The notes beneath the pieces are model-generated. The model did no database searches, was not told the origin of the DNA, and saw nothing but the letters and a program-made list of their open reading frames with translations. Shown piece by piece: positions 40,952 through 50,300 of a stretch of 64,000 nucleotides of DNA. How positions within the stretch are numbered: the first letter of the stretch is position 1; each line of letters starts with the position of its first letter. The stretch is from Capitulum mitella (lineage: Eukaryota; Arthropoda; Thecostraca; Pollicipedomorpha; Pollicipedidae), in the NCBI GenBank assembly GCA_030062745.1, contig CP099839.1:2237001-2301000 (forward strand), written 5' to 3'. The translations under genes and the position numbers were made by a program.

Positions 40952-43920
40952 CAAAATAGCACTTCTATGTAAATCCAGTACAGTAGGATACAGTACAATA
41001 CCTGTGCGTGGCGCAAGTTCCGTGTAATGCTGTGGGGGTCTGTCTGCCTCTTCTCTCTCCTCACGTGGTGCTCTGGTTCCCGTTACGCCCGCAGCGTGCC
41101 GGTGAGCCCGTAGTGATGAGCCGATCGCGCCTCTGTTACAGGCCGGCGGACCGGCGAGGAGCTCAGCCTCCACGCGGTGCGCGCACGCCGAGGGCCGTGT
41201 GCGCTGCGCGCAGAGGACGATCCCGCTCAGCAAGTACTGCCTGAAGCACATTCTGGAGGTGAGGGCAGTCGCCCGGGCGGGGCACAGAGCCTGTAGACCG
41301 GGCTGTTATTGTCCGTGACGAGGCCGAGCCGGGCGGCCGGTAGCTCCCGGTGAGGAGCAGCGGGAGAAACGCGGACGGGAGAGGAGACGCTGGGAATTGC
41401 GGCGCGGCCGTGCCTGACGTGCCACTTTCGCCGGCAGGTCGTGGCCGTCTGCCGCCAAATGACCCTTCTTGAAATATGGACCCAACTGAATGGTTACATT
41501 GGCCTGCCGCGGAACACAATCACTGAGGAAGTTCGGAGCCGTTATAACGGTCCCATGTCCGCAGAAAAGCTAAAATGTAGAAAGCCTTATGTTTTTCTCT
41601 TTATTATAGAAGACACCCGTTGCGGATGTCAGCTGCAACGGGTGTCTTCAGCAGGTTCTTCAGCGGAGGATAATGGGCTCCTTTGGGCGTGTGTTGCGCT
41701 AAGTGGTGCATAAATCACCCTGGGGGCCGGCTGTGGACCGTCCTTTATTGTCTCGAGAAGGTATGGTGTCCAGTCCGTCATCCCCCTCCCCCCCCCCACT
41801 GCGCTGCGGCCCAGCCACGGGCTCACTGCGTAGCCAGCAGTCTGGTTTGGCGTCGCCTGCAGCATCAGCATCTGCAACAGTTTTCCGATGCATGGTGACT
41901 ACGTAACAGTAATTTTGATAGATGAAACCGGTGCGGAGACACATTGTTTGACCTGCGGTGGTGGACCGATTTTCACTGGGATGTCCACGTTTCGTTCACA
42001 GGTCGCTGGATCAAATGTTGCTGCTCCTTGACTCCTGCTCAAATCTCATGATGTTGAAACGCTCGTTTATATGTCTGTTGTTTGGCGACGCTTCAATTCA
42101 GTGTTCGTAAAGCGTGAGCTGGTCTTGATCGGTTTTCACTGCATCCGTGGTAGTCATCGGGTTATGTGTGGTCTGCTGACGTTACCCGGATGTTGCTCCT
42201 GGTGTTGGTTGTCAGTACCATTACCAGGTGCTGTTGGTGTATGTTGTGTTGGTGATGGCTGATGGCGGTTATTGAGTGTTGGTGTTGTGGGCGGTGTTGG
42301 TTCTCAGTACCAGTACCAGGTGCTGTTGGTGTATGTTATGCTGGTGATGACTGGTGGCGGTCGGTGCTGGTGTTGTTGGTGTATGTTTTGTTGGTGACGA
42401 TTGACAGCGGTCGGTGCTGGTGCGGTGCTGGATGGTGACTGACGGCGGTCGGTGTTGTTGCTTAGGACCAGCACCAGGTGCTGTTGGTGTTTGTTGTCTG
42501 GGTGACGATTGACGGCGGGCATTGTTGGTGCCCGGGACCAGCACCTGGTGCTGTTGGTATGTGATTGGTCCTGGTAGCGACTGACGGCGGTCGGTGTTGG
42601 TGGTCAGGACCAGCACCAGGTGCTGCTAGTATGTGTTGTCCTGGCGGCGACTGACGACGACCGTTGTTGGTGCCGCAGGACCAGCACCAGGTGCTGTTGG
42701 TGTGTGTTGTCCTGGCGGCGACTGACGACGGTCGGCGTTGATGCGCAGGACCAGCACCAGGTGCTGTTCCGGCCGTGCGGCGGCGGCGGCGCCGGTGAGC
42801 CCTGCCAGACGCCGGTGGCCGCGATGCAGGAGCACAGCCGTTGTCAGCTGCACGTCCGACTGCCGGCCGCCACGGACGTCCGCATGCCAGAGGTCAGTGG
42901 CCGGGTCACGGGAGATGTGTCAGATCCGGCTGGGACCAGAGGCCAGTGACCGGGTCAAGGGGCCTGTCCTGTGGTACCTGGCTGGGACCAGAGGTCCAGA
43001 GGTCAGTGGCCGGGTCACGAGAGATGTGTCAGGTCCGGCTGGGACCAGAGGCCAGTGACCGGGTCAATGGGGCCTGTCATGTGGTACCTGGCTGGGACCA
43101 GAGGTCAGGGGCTTGTTGTGTCAGGCCAGGCCAGGACCAGGGGTCCGGGCTGCCGATTGGACCATGGCGCCGCCGGGCGACGCTCATTTTGGGCCCGGTC
43201 ATCTAAATTGGTTTGTATATTTGGCCGTCTACCTGGCTGCGTACCTGTGGATTTGTTCAGATGTATGTGTTTGCCTGTGCATCTGGCTTGATCTGTGTGT
43301 GCCGGTTCGTATTTCGAGGTTGGCTTGACCTGACTGGAGCGTTCCAACCCAGGACGCAGCCTGTAGGTGCGGGACTGACCGTGCTGTGGCTGTGACGTGG
43401 CCTGTCTGCAGCCGTGCCCTGTGGCTGACCGCTACCGCTGCTCCTGCCGCAGCTGCCGGACCCGGTGGAGGCGATGCTGGGCCTGGCCGCCGGCGACGAC
43501 CTGCCGCTGGACGAGACGCAGAGCCGCCTGGTGGCCAGCATCGCCAGCCGGCTGATGGCCTCGGCCGGCGGGCTGGACGGCGCGACGGCAGGCGGCGCCC
43601 CGCAGCCGGCCGCCGGCGGCGCTGCCGGCGCGGCCGGTGACGCCCGGCCCGAGTCGGCCTCCGAAGGTGGACGTGACGGGCGTGACCAGGTCGGCCTCGC
43701 CGTCGGACGCCGGCGCCGCCGGCTCGCCGACCGAGGTGGACGTGGCGGGCGGAGTGGGGTCGCCGTCGGATGGGGGCGGCACGGGCGGCGCCGGGTCCCG
43801 TGTCGCCGGCGGGCGGGGCCGCTCACGGGTACGGGACTGGAGGCCGCCGCCGCCGCCGGAGACATGGTGGAGTACGGGGACGGACAGGAGGCCATGGACA
43901 CGTCAGGGCCCGGAGCGTGA
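31734..43920 (+). CDS. KANSL2: KAT8 regulatory NSL complex subunit 2, nine exons
   Basis: KANSL2 is a nuclear scaffold subunit of the NSL complex with the acetyltransferase KAT8/MOF. Joining 31734-31826, 33567-33694, 36545-36684, 38245-38435, 39008-39143, 40583-40722, 41142-41258, 42749-42892 and 43453-43920 gives 1557 nt, 518 residues plus stop; all junctions are GT-AG and all phases agree. Residues 22-81 and 289-350 form two zf-C3Hc3H modules (C22, C29, C40, H43, C55, C65, C78, H81; C289, C298, C309, H312, C325, C334, C347, H350) with spacing like human. Between them are an acidic stretch, DPLRHAGVYTDEE (172-184, human DPLKHAGVYTAEE) and a coiled coil. INO80D shares the zinc modules but not this middle segment. 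The human protein is about 490 residues. Neither neighbour is functionally related. Confidence 0.95.
31802..32546 (+). repeat. 89-bp tandem array seeded at the KANSL2 exon 1 donor
   Basis: Nine units start at 31802, 31891, 31980, 32069, 32158, 32247, 32336, 32425 and 32514; the last is partial. Each carries GTACCCGCACCACTTCTG-like exon sequence plus AAG|GTACGG. Each unit is itself a dimer of a 44-45-bp monomer (ACTTCTGTC...GTACGGAGC twice), and each also holds GGA|GTAAGT. Confidence 0.95.
32547..33566 (+). other. Rest of KANSL2 intron 1
   Basis: GC-rich intronic DNA ending at the exon 2 acceptor. Open frames in it (for example 32793-33110) have no family match. No element seen. Confidence 0.6.
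33567..33694 (+). CDS. KANSL2: KANSL2 exon 2
   Basis: Acceptor GCGTCCTCAG and donor GGACAG|GTAAGA. It encodes ECLEGFSLCQLHILEDRTAP and on to KCGMPVSKKD, matching human LEGQEFCIKHILEDKNAPF closely. It leaves two bases of a codon. Confidence 0.97.
33695..36544 (+). other. KANSL2 intron 2
   Basis: A 2.85-kb intron between phase-compatible exons. It contains a CCGTGCTGT-type repeat (34085-34260), an ACCAT pentanucleotide satellite (34500-34720) with diverged continuation to about 34900, and a GC-rich patch to about 35250. The remainder is unremarkable. Confidence 0.75.
34500..34720 (+). repeat. (ACCAT)n pentanucleotide microsatellite
   Basis: An imperfect pentamer tract of ACCAT/ACTGT/ATCAT words lies inside KANSL2 intron 2. 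Confidence 0.9.
36545..36684 (+). CDS. KANSL2: KANSL2 exon 3
   Basis: Acceptor GCCGTTTCAG supplies the base that completes Ser74. QHQCLEH then closes the first zinc module at the same spacing as human GVSFCAEH. A charged helix follows. The donor CGCTCAG|GTCTGT leaves one base and is tandemly repeated downstream. Confidence 0.93.
36681..37260 (+). repeat. 47-bp array at the KANSL2 exon 3 donor plus pentanucleotide tract
   Basis: TCAG|GTC words recur at 36681 (the real donor), 36736, 36783 and 36830, with a 47-bp period after a first unit of 55 bp. Each is followed by a TACTGCTG- or GCACTGCTG-like word. An (AATAG/AATAA)n tract at 36918-37110 interrupts, then two or three diverged units resume (37138-37255). 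Confidence 0.9.
37261..38244 (+). other. Rest of KANSL2 intron 3
   Basis: A GC-rich half followed by AT-richer sequence, ending at the exon 4 acceptor. No supported feature. Confidence 0.6.
38245..38435 (+). CDS. KANSL2: KANSL2 exon 4
   Basis: Acceptor CTCGCCGACAG, donor GAGGAG|GTGAGG. It encodes an acidic region (SDTDSEEEEGD) and the KANSL2 signature DPLRHAGVYTDEE. The exon end is partially copied in the next intron. Confidence 0.96.
38407..38600 (+). repeat. 81-88-bp partial duplications of the KANSL2 exon 4 end
   Basis: The exon end and donor (GACGAGGAG|GTGAGGTCA at 38427-38444) recur at 38508-38525 as AACGAGGAG|GTGAGGTCA with upstream exon-like sequence. A third partial copy of GCCGGCGTCT is at 38581. 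GTGTCTGGTG follows both donors. Confidence 0.88.
38601..39007 (+). other. Rest of KANSL2 intron 4
   Basis: No feature beyond the acceptor of exon 5. Confidence 0.6.
39008..39143 (+). CDS. KANSL2: KANSL2 exon 5
   Basis: Acceptor CGCCACCCCAG, donor ATGA|GTGAGT. It encodes the coiled-coil helix with RLQRLYLGQFDRLKHVLETK, aligned to human [20 protein letters not shown]. It leaves one base. Confidence 0.96.
39144..40060 (+). other. KANSL2 intron 5, left part
   Basis: AT-rich intronic DNA with no recognised element. Confidence 0.55.
40060..40570 (+). repeat. 86-bp minisatellite abutting the KANSL2 exon 6 acceptor
   Basis: GTGACCGGTGCGTGTTGGGA recurs at 40145, 40231, 40317, 40395, 40470 and, diverging at its right end, 40556. 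Spacings are 86, 86, 78, 75 and 86. The final copy runs into the exon 6 acceptor. Exon sequence capture is not clear here. Confidence 0.93.
40583..40722 (+). CDS. KANSL2: KANSL2 exon 6
   Basis: Acceptor CGCGCCCCAG, donor GCCGAG|GTACGC. Phase continuity picks this acceptor over the AG two bases later. It continues the helical middle region (TLSEQQAYDQLRAYGHYQKP). A minisatellite ends within about 15 bases of the acceptor. Confidence 0.88.
40816..40950 (+). repeat. (TA)n tracts with a flanking 12-bp inverted repeat
   Basis: GTGGTCTTAGCA and TGCTAAGACCAC flank a (TA)n run (about 40831-40874), and ATCG/CGAT words extend the palindrome. A second (TA)n run follows (40896-40950). It lies in KANSL2 intron 6 and could form a cruciform. 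Confidence 0.88.
41142..41258 (+). CDS. KANSL2: KANSL2 exon 7
   Basis: Acceptor CTCTGTTACAG, donor CTGGAG|GTGAGG. It encodes the first half of the second zinc module: RCAHAEGRVRC then SKYCLKHILE, with the spacing of human RCLAFVDDVRC and RHCLTHICQ. Phase 0 at both ends. Confidence 0.95.
41609..41649 (+). other. Perfect 15-bp hairpin in KANSL2 intron 7
   Basis: GAAGACACCCGTTGC (41609-41623) and GCAACGGGTGTCTTC (41635-41649) are exact reverse complements with an 11-base loop. It is too short for a typical microRNA precursor and not followed by a T-run. Possibly the end of a small inverted-repeat element. Confidence 0.9.
41650..42180 (+). other. KANSL2 intron 7, left part
   Basis: No feature beyond the hairpin just before it. 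Confidence 0.5.
42210..42770 (+). repeat. 70-bp array carrying copies of the KANSL2 exon 8 acceptor and exon start
   Basis: ACCAGGTGCTG-type words recur at 42223, 42315, 42473, 42543 (one mismatch), 42615, 42686 and 42756, the last being the real exon. The four just before it reproduce GACCAGCACCAGGTGCTGTT, the first 20 bases of exon 8, with 0-2 mismatches; three of the four also keep the AG before it. Expected decoy exon starts are 42466, 42536, 42608 and 42679. Confidence 0.93.
42749..42892 (+). CDS. KANSL2: KANSL2 exon 8
   Basis: Acceptor ATGCGCAG, donor CCAGAG|GTCAGT. It begins DQHQVLFRPC (human DTNQVLFKCC) and ends the second zinc module with SRCQLHVRLP. Both borders of this exon have been copied into tandem arrays in the adjoining introns. 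Confidence 0.95.
42887..43130 (+). repeat. 109-bp array at the KANSL2 exon 8 donor
   Basis: CCAGAG|GTCAGTGGCCGGGT occurs at 42887 (real donor at 42893) and again at 42996 (decoy donor at 43002). Half-unit variants CCAGAG|GCCAGTGACC are at 42936 and 43045, and another CCAGAG|GTC at 43098. Confidence 0.92.
43453..43920 (+). CDS. KANSL2: KANSL2 exon 9 (terminal)
   Basis: Acceptor CTCCTGCCGCAG, stop TGA at 43918-43920. The start (LPDPVEAMLGLAAGDDLPLD) and the end (GDMVEYGDGQEAMDTSGPGA) look coding. Residues from about 43667 to 43840 are arginine-rich in this frame, whereas the +2 frame reads like a typical Ser/Asp-rich linker and contains a diverged 69-bp duplication. A small additional intron or a population frame difference is possible; the sum of all exons is nevertheless divisible by three. 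Confidence 0.8.
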   Translation: MPDPVEAMLGLAAGDDLPLDETQSRLVASIASRLMASAGGLDGATAGGAPQPAAGGAAGAAGDARPESASEGGRDGRDQVGLAVGRRRRRLADRGGRGGRSGVAVGWGRHGRRRVPCRRRAGPLTGTGLEAAAAAGDMVEYGDGQEAMDTSGPGA

Positions 43921-43985
43921 AGTCGCTTTGGCAGCGCGTTCGCCCTCGTTCATAATGTTCTGACCAAGCCGTGTGTTTCGTAAAA

Positions 43986-43991
43986 AATAAA
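43986..43991 (+). terminator. KANSL2 poly(A) signal
   Basis: AATAAA occurs 65 bases after the stop codon on the gene strand, giving a short 3' UTR. Confidence 0.7.
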
Positions 43992-46560
43992 CCTTATCTA
44001 CCCAGATCACTGACGCATTGAAAACTCGCAGTGGTAGTTTAGACGCACGCTTATGGCTTTCATGAAATGTGGATGCAAGATTCTGGTTCGTCATTAATGC
44101 TTGTTCGTTCGTTTACTGTTCCCGGTGATTTGGCGCGTTTTATTGGTATTCATTGGGCAAGTTCGTGATTCAAACAGGGATGAAGTTCCTCTGTCGGTAG
44201 ATATCGCCTGGGTCGGTAACTGAAGATTATTGGCTAGTGTTGATTCGGTTACTTTACATGTATATAAATGAAGTGAGTTATGGTGGTATTTGTCACCCAG
44301 TTCGACGAGTCGCTGGGTATTCTGTGCAAGACCGCTTTCTGTTTTCCACGGTGAAATTGCCCGACGTGGTATATAATGCTGTGTTCTCTAAAGCCCATGC
44401 GTTCCGTTGCCGTTATCATATCCTGTCTCTCTGGACCTGGTCTCGATGCAGCATGTGTGAGGTGGCTGATGTCACTCGAAGACCCGGGAATGGCTCAGGA
44501 ACACCGTTTGAATAACGTATTGGCTGCGCCCTCAAAACTCGAACAACAGCCAGGAAGCCATGGTGTTTGATCGGCCATGGTGTTTCATCCGTGGCGTGGT
44601 CGGAAAGAGGACGCAGGAGCCACCTGAACCTCACCCGGCGACGATGAAAGCACTGGGCTGCAAACAGCTGTTTCAGCTACACTCGCGGAGTCCGGACTTA
44701 ACGTCAACTCGCGGTTATAGCTGTTGCGAACGGGCATTTCAAATGGCGTTGACGTTCGCACGTTGAATTCTGTGTAGTCTCACAAGCCTTTCAGGACACC
44801 GCCAAAGCTTCATGTGCTGTGGATACAGGGGCTGCGAAATCCTGTCCAACATAGGAGCCAGGCTGTGGATAAGACTGATCCTGATCCAGACCCGGAGCAC
44901 CGCTGGAGCATTGCTGACGTAAAAACATCTGTGGCTGGTGGCTGTTTGGCATGGGAATACGGTTAATGCTGTCACTGCTGTCTGTCTTAGATTCAAACTA
45001 GCACAGAGTGGCAGCCAGCCGTGTTCGAGAGTGAGAACCTGAGTACAGGAAAGCGGCCGATACGAGGCAAACCAGCTAAGCTGGTGCAGTGTCAACCATT
45101 TTCCCGTTGAGTGAAACGGCGAGCAGCATTTCGGAAACTCGCGTGCTCTGCTGCGTAAACTTCATTGGAGCGTCCTTTCGAGCCCCTCCGGCTCAACAGA
45201 GTATGAACAACTATCTGTCCTGCCCTATCGTGTATGCACACCCGGCCGGGTCAGGGCACCGTGCCGCGGAACCGTCAGGGGGAGCCGTCAGAGCGCAGCA
45301 GACCCGCAGCCCAGTTTCGGGCCGCGAGGGGGGGGGGACGGGGGACGTCAGGTGCAGCGGACCCGATCGGAGCGGCCGCCGCAGCCCTGTCCCTGCCCGG
45401 GGATCGGTCGGCCGGCGCTGGCCCGCGACCGCGCGATACGCACACCACTCTGTGTGTTATTGCCGTCTCACTGTACACAGCCGGTCCGGCGGCCTCCGGC
45501 GCCGACACGGCCTGGCTGACGGCGCCCGGCGCGCCGCTTTCAGCGGCAAAACAGCGCCGCCGCGCCGGCATTGTCTCGGCCGCGCCGCCGATGGCCAGAA
45601 AATGACGCGCCATCTGGCCGGGCGCGCGCGTGCCGAGTGTTTGCCGGCGCCGCGGACACGGCTGGCTGCCCGCCGCCGCCACTCAATCGGTCTGTATTAC
45701 CGGCGCATTGTCGGCCGGCGCGGCCGGGTCGGCCGCTTAGTTCCGGCGCCGGCCGCCGGGCGGCGCTCCGGCGGCGTCTTTGACACCGGCTTCCGCGCCA
45801 TTACCCTTTGGCGCGCGGCGGGCCGACAAAGAGGCGGCGTTCCGGGCGGGCGCCGCCTGCCCGCCAGCGCTGACAGCTGAATGGCGGTCGGTGATTGGCG
45901 ACAGGCTGCGACTCTCCCCTTGGCGGCTCTGCTCTCACCGGGGTAACACGACCACCGCCGGCGGCTGGCCGCTGGCCGGGGCCCGACCACGGTACGGGCT
46001 CCGACTGGTGCCGGTAGTGGTCCTGTCGCTGTTCCTGTTCGGATTGTGCCCTCTGCCGATGGCCACCGTGGACGTGTTCTTCGACATTACGCGCTTGTTT
46101 GGCCATACTGTGCCAGGCAGATGCATCCCTGTCTGAGATACGGACACCAAAAGATGCAGAGAAATGTGTTCCTGCAAGTCTTTGTTTTTCCGCAAAAAAA
46201 GAAAGAACAGTGAACGGAGGACATATAGTCGGGAAGGACTATCTACGTGTCATGAAAGAGACCCTCACCCCACCACCACCACCCCCCAAAAAACGGATTA
46301 TAGAGTAAAACGCATGTTCTGTTTGGGTGCTAAAGAACCCGCCCTTCTGTTCATGATGTGTACTGTGTCCTATTTGCTTTTATCACTCGAACTTTCCATC
46401 TTATCGTTCCCGGTACCGCACCAGTCCGGGTTCCAGTGATAAAGGTATCGTATAACTTGCGGCAGGTGTGTTGCTTGCTTATCTCCTGTGTGTGGTAGCT
46501 GGTCAGGGGCCGAGCCTTAAGACCCGTTAACCAGCGCAGTGAACAGCTATTCCATGTAAT
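43992..46560. other. No recognised gene; GC-rich island at 45230-46080
   Basis: AT-mixed flank, then a CpG-dense island with several open frames on both strands that look like composition artefacts. CATTGT and ATTACC words lie inside the island. No exon is supported. Confidence 0.35.
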
Positions 46561-46649
46561 CCGCTCATGAGCGCGCGACCTGGATTCGTAATTCCGGCTT
46601 TGATAAGCGGTCCGGAGATGGACTACCTCCCGTGAGGTCGGCGTTTTCC

Positions 46650-46830
46650 CGACTCGTGACGTCACGCGCGCCGCTCTCCCGTCGTTGGCCTGTGCCGCTA
46701 CGCGCCAGCCGTGAACACCTGACCGGCGTGACGACCGTCACGTGACGCCGCCGGCCGGCCGTCAGCGTCACGGCGTCACGTGACGGGCGGCGGCCGGCGC
46801 CGGAGATAAATGGCCGAGCTGTCGCCGCGT
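46650..46830. promoter_or_regulatory. CRE and twin E-box cluster in a GC-rich block
   Basis: A perfect CRE palindrome TGACGTCA (46657-46664) and two perfect TCACGTGA E-boxes (46738-46745 and 46776-46783, the first inside GTCACGTGAC) lie within 130 bp of CpG-rich DNA. These are CREB/ATF and USF/MITF-type sites. Such clustering suggests an active promoter or enhancer, but no transcript start or first exon is proven nearby. Confidence 0.4.
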
Positions 46831-47059
46831 GCGAGCCGACTCCCATCCGTTTAGCGGCCGCATTCGGCGCTTATGATGTGTGAAATCGAACTAATCCCGG
46901 TGTGTGGTGTGTTGATTGAGATAGCGGGGACCTCCCGTTGGGCGGGCCGTCTGTGCCGCCGGCTGGCCGCGCGCCGGCTGCTGGGAGCCGGGCCTGGCTG
47001 GGAGGAACGGAACGCTGGTCACACCGGCTCACCGGGCACCACTGGCCGCTGCCGCTCCA

Positions 47060-47300
47060 GGAGAGGAGTCAGACACCGAGGAGAAACGAGGGGAGGTCAG
47101 ACACAGATCAGACACGGAGAAGAGCCAGACACTGAGCAGAAAGGGAGAGGAACCACTCACCGAGAAGAAACGCAGAGGAACCAGACAATGAGCAGAAAGG
47201 GAGAGGAACCAGACAATGAGCATAACTTGAGAGGAATCACATTGAGGAGAAGCTGGGAGGGGTCAAACTGAGAGGAAACCAGACAACTGAGGAGGACGGG
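47060..47300. repeat. Degenerate purine-rich minisatellite, about 30-bp unit
   Basis: Variants of GAGAGGAACCAGACAATGAG recur about eight times. It keeps minus and plus frames partly open. Confidence 0.75.
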
Positions 47301-50300
47301 GAACGGTCGAGGTGGTAAGTTGCTGTGACACAACAGTTCTTTTGGTCTTGACGTGACTGTTTTCTCCTGAATGACCCTTTTCTTTGTTACGCAACCAATC
47401 GCCATGTCTGGAAGAAAAATCGAGGCCAGTGGTGCAGCTCTCATTCGGGAAAACCTATGAGGCGGGATTTAACCAGCCCAGCGGTAACGAATGGGAAAGA
47501 TCGGCAAGAACTTGGAGCGGCTGATCAGCGACGTAAAAACAGTAGATTTGGCCAGTGAGGAGAGGTGCAGGAGCAGTGAATACGGAGCCGTACTCACGCT
47601 ACAACAATTCTGGCTGAAATAGTCAGCTGGCCTGCCTTTCTCCTGCCACCACGGCTGCGTCCATTCCCGCACGGCTTCTTTTGGAAGGTTTCGTATCTGT
47701 TTTCTATCGCCGAGTCCCAACAACAGCATGATTTGTCCTTCGCCCGTATAGTGCCCCTGTACAGACCACCAACTGCCAGATGAGGGACACTTGCCTTATG
47801 TAGTGCAGCCATAACGTTTCAGTATTCATGGCTACGAGTGATCGTTGTACTGAACACCGGTCCCTCGTTGGCGCTGATGACTGCCATTAACGTGCGTTCT
47901 GCGACTGACTTCCGGTGGAAAGCTCTACACATTGAAACAGTGATTTAAACTGACAACTTAATGTCAAGATCTAATGTTTTTTTTTTTTATAACGCGGTCC
48001 ATTAGCCTCTTTCGCACGTTTCTTCCTTGACGATTGCTCCGATAATCTTACAGACTGGATGTCGCATGCCCATCCATTATCTTGGAAACACAAAATATCT
48101 AAGGGTGCCCACTCCATATGGCCTTATGTTAAATCTGTAAATCTTCGGGGTGCCCGTTCAATGCTGGGGTTCCGTCATGCCCATAAAAGGAGAGAAAATT
48201 ACACCCATTTCGCAAAAAATACATTTTTCCCCCAGTAACTCTTGGATTTCGCTGGCGTAATGCCATGACCACGGGCTTGCTAAAAGTCGGAATTCTGATG
48301 AAAATTTTAAATCTAGGAGCGGTATTCAACGCTTTTTTATACATTTTTGGTGGTATATTTGTCCATCGAACACTGCTACCACCACAAGTCGTGGCATGAA
48401 AATGCATCTATAATTCGCAATACGTCAGACCGTATCTTTTAACTGCTATATGCCTTGGATAGGTCGCTTGCGTTTGTAACACGTTGCTTCCTTTCTAAAG
48501 TCAGTCTCCAACATTTCAGCCAAAGCATCTCCTTTATAATTCAGGTTAGGTTCATCGTCCATCACTTCTACTTTCCCACAGGAAATACGTGTAGCAGCCA
48601 ATTGGGCAGATAGGGCGGCAGATCTATCCGTTTGACGGCAGCCCAACCAGCTTCAGACTATTTAGCATTAGCCCTAAGATACTGCATATAACGGAAGTTG
48701 CCCATAAAAGATCTGAAAAACTGAGACCCGTTGAAAACGTCCTTACACTGATGCGAGTGATCCCATCTCGTAAGGCGGGTTAAATCGCTACTTTTTTTAC
48801 TTGAATCTCCACTTGAAATTAAATCTGAGCTGGACTTGTTTACGGTTTTCTGGCGGCGTGTCATTTCCTAAGGTAGCCTGACCTGCCCTGGCCGTTGTGT
48901 TGAATCAGGTACGTTTCGTCTTGTTAACGAGGTCCATTGTTCTCTGCAGAGAAATGCGTTAAAAAGCACTTCATTGCATGCTTCCCTTGTTTTTAAAATT
49001 GCGTCATCAATCGATTCGCATCACTTTGCACACATGATTGGTTCTAATCATTTCTTATTAGAACACTTATTGTCTTGTCGTATTTTACCAGAACGCTGCA
49101 TACATTCAAAGTTTGGGGAAGGCAGTTAACTGCCTCCCATTAATTGAGATCGCCAGATTATTACAGGGTATTAAAAATGCGCAAACCAATGTTAACGCGT
49201 ACTTAATGACTGCTCTGTTGGCATGCACGTGAACCAGCTAACCAGCCAACCAAAGTCCCTTACACACAACAATTTAATTCGCGTTTCATATTAATTTTCT
49301 GCATATTACGTGGGCATGCGACAGCAAGCCGACTTTGATCCCAGCGAAATCACAGAGTAAGCGTCTGGTCCGCAGTCAGCGGCCCTGCGCCGTCGGCACC
49401 TGCCGTCGGCGGCCGTCGGCGGCAGTCAGCGGCCCGGCGCCGTCGGCACCTGCCGTCGGCGGCCGTCGGCGGCCGTCGTTTTCGACGTGCCGTCACGGGC
49501 GGCAGGCGGCCGTCCCCGGGGGACCGCCGCCGGCCGCCGCGCGCCGTTATCGGGCGCCGTCAGACCGGACGGCCCCGCCGGCGGCCGCCTCCCCGGCCGG
49601 CGCGCTGTTCCACGTCGGAGCCGGCGTTAACCACTTAATCCTATCAGCGGCCGGCAGCGGTGCGGCGGCGGCCGCGGCGGCGGCGGCTGATGGCTGCTCG
49701 GGAGGAAGAGCGGCCGCCGCCGGCAGGTCTAGATCGGCTCTGGAGCCGGCAGCCGTCGGTATCGTGGGCGAGAGCTCTGGCGCTAGACTGTCCGAACCAA
49801 TCAGATCACACCGAGAAGACCCAGACAGCCGCGTACGTGTTTAAGTCTAGCAGCAAGCGACCTTTGACTCTGCCAGTCATGTCTTACCCGTCAAGAACAT
49901 CAGTGGGAAGTATCTAACGTGAGATCTACCCATTTTCGTAACATCTCACGGATTTAACGTTATGAACATTGGGGGCATATATAATGAACTTTGGTCATAT
50001 TGCATGAATACGGCATAGGTACTGTGCAGTAAACCAGTAACACGTGTCGACCGTAGCATGACGAGCAAGGCCTACTGCATTCCCCTTGAACTTTGCAAGT
50101 GCGCCTTTAAATTTGGTTCAGCATGTTTCTTTCCTACCGTATTTCGCAACATGAACGGACATTTGTCGATCCATTTCAATAATCTGCACCCGTGGAATTA
50201 CAAGTTTCATCGTTATACGCACCCAAGGTCCGCTGTCATTACTGAACGGTCCAAAATCACCACAGAAAAAAGGTGTCGACGAGCAACATCATCCCTCCCA

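Noticed and set aside
31734-43920. INO80D instead of KANSL2
   Set aside because: INO80D shares the zinc modules, but the DPLRHAGVYTDEE segment, the following helix and the total length match KANSL2.
48446-48864. Two minus-strand frames as a transposon gene
   Set aside because: No catalytic motif, terminal repeats or family similarity could be seen.
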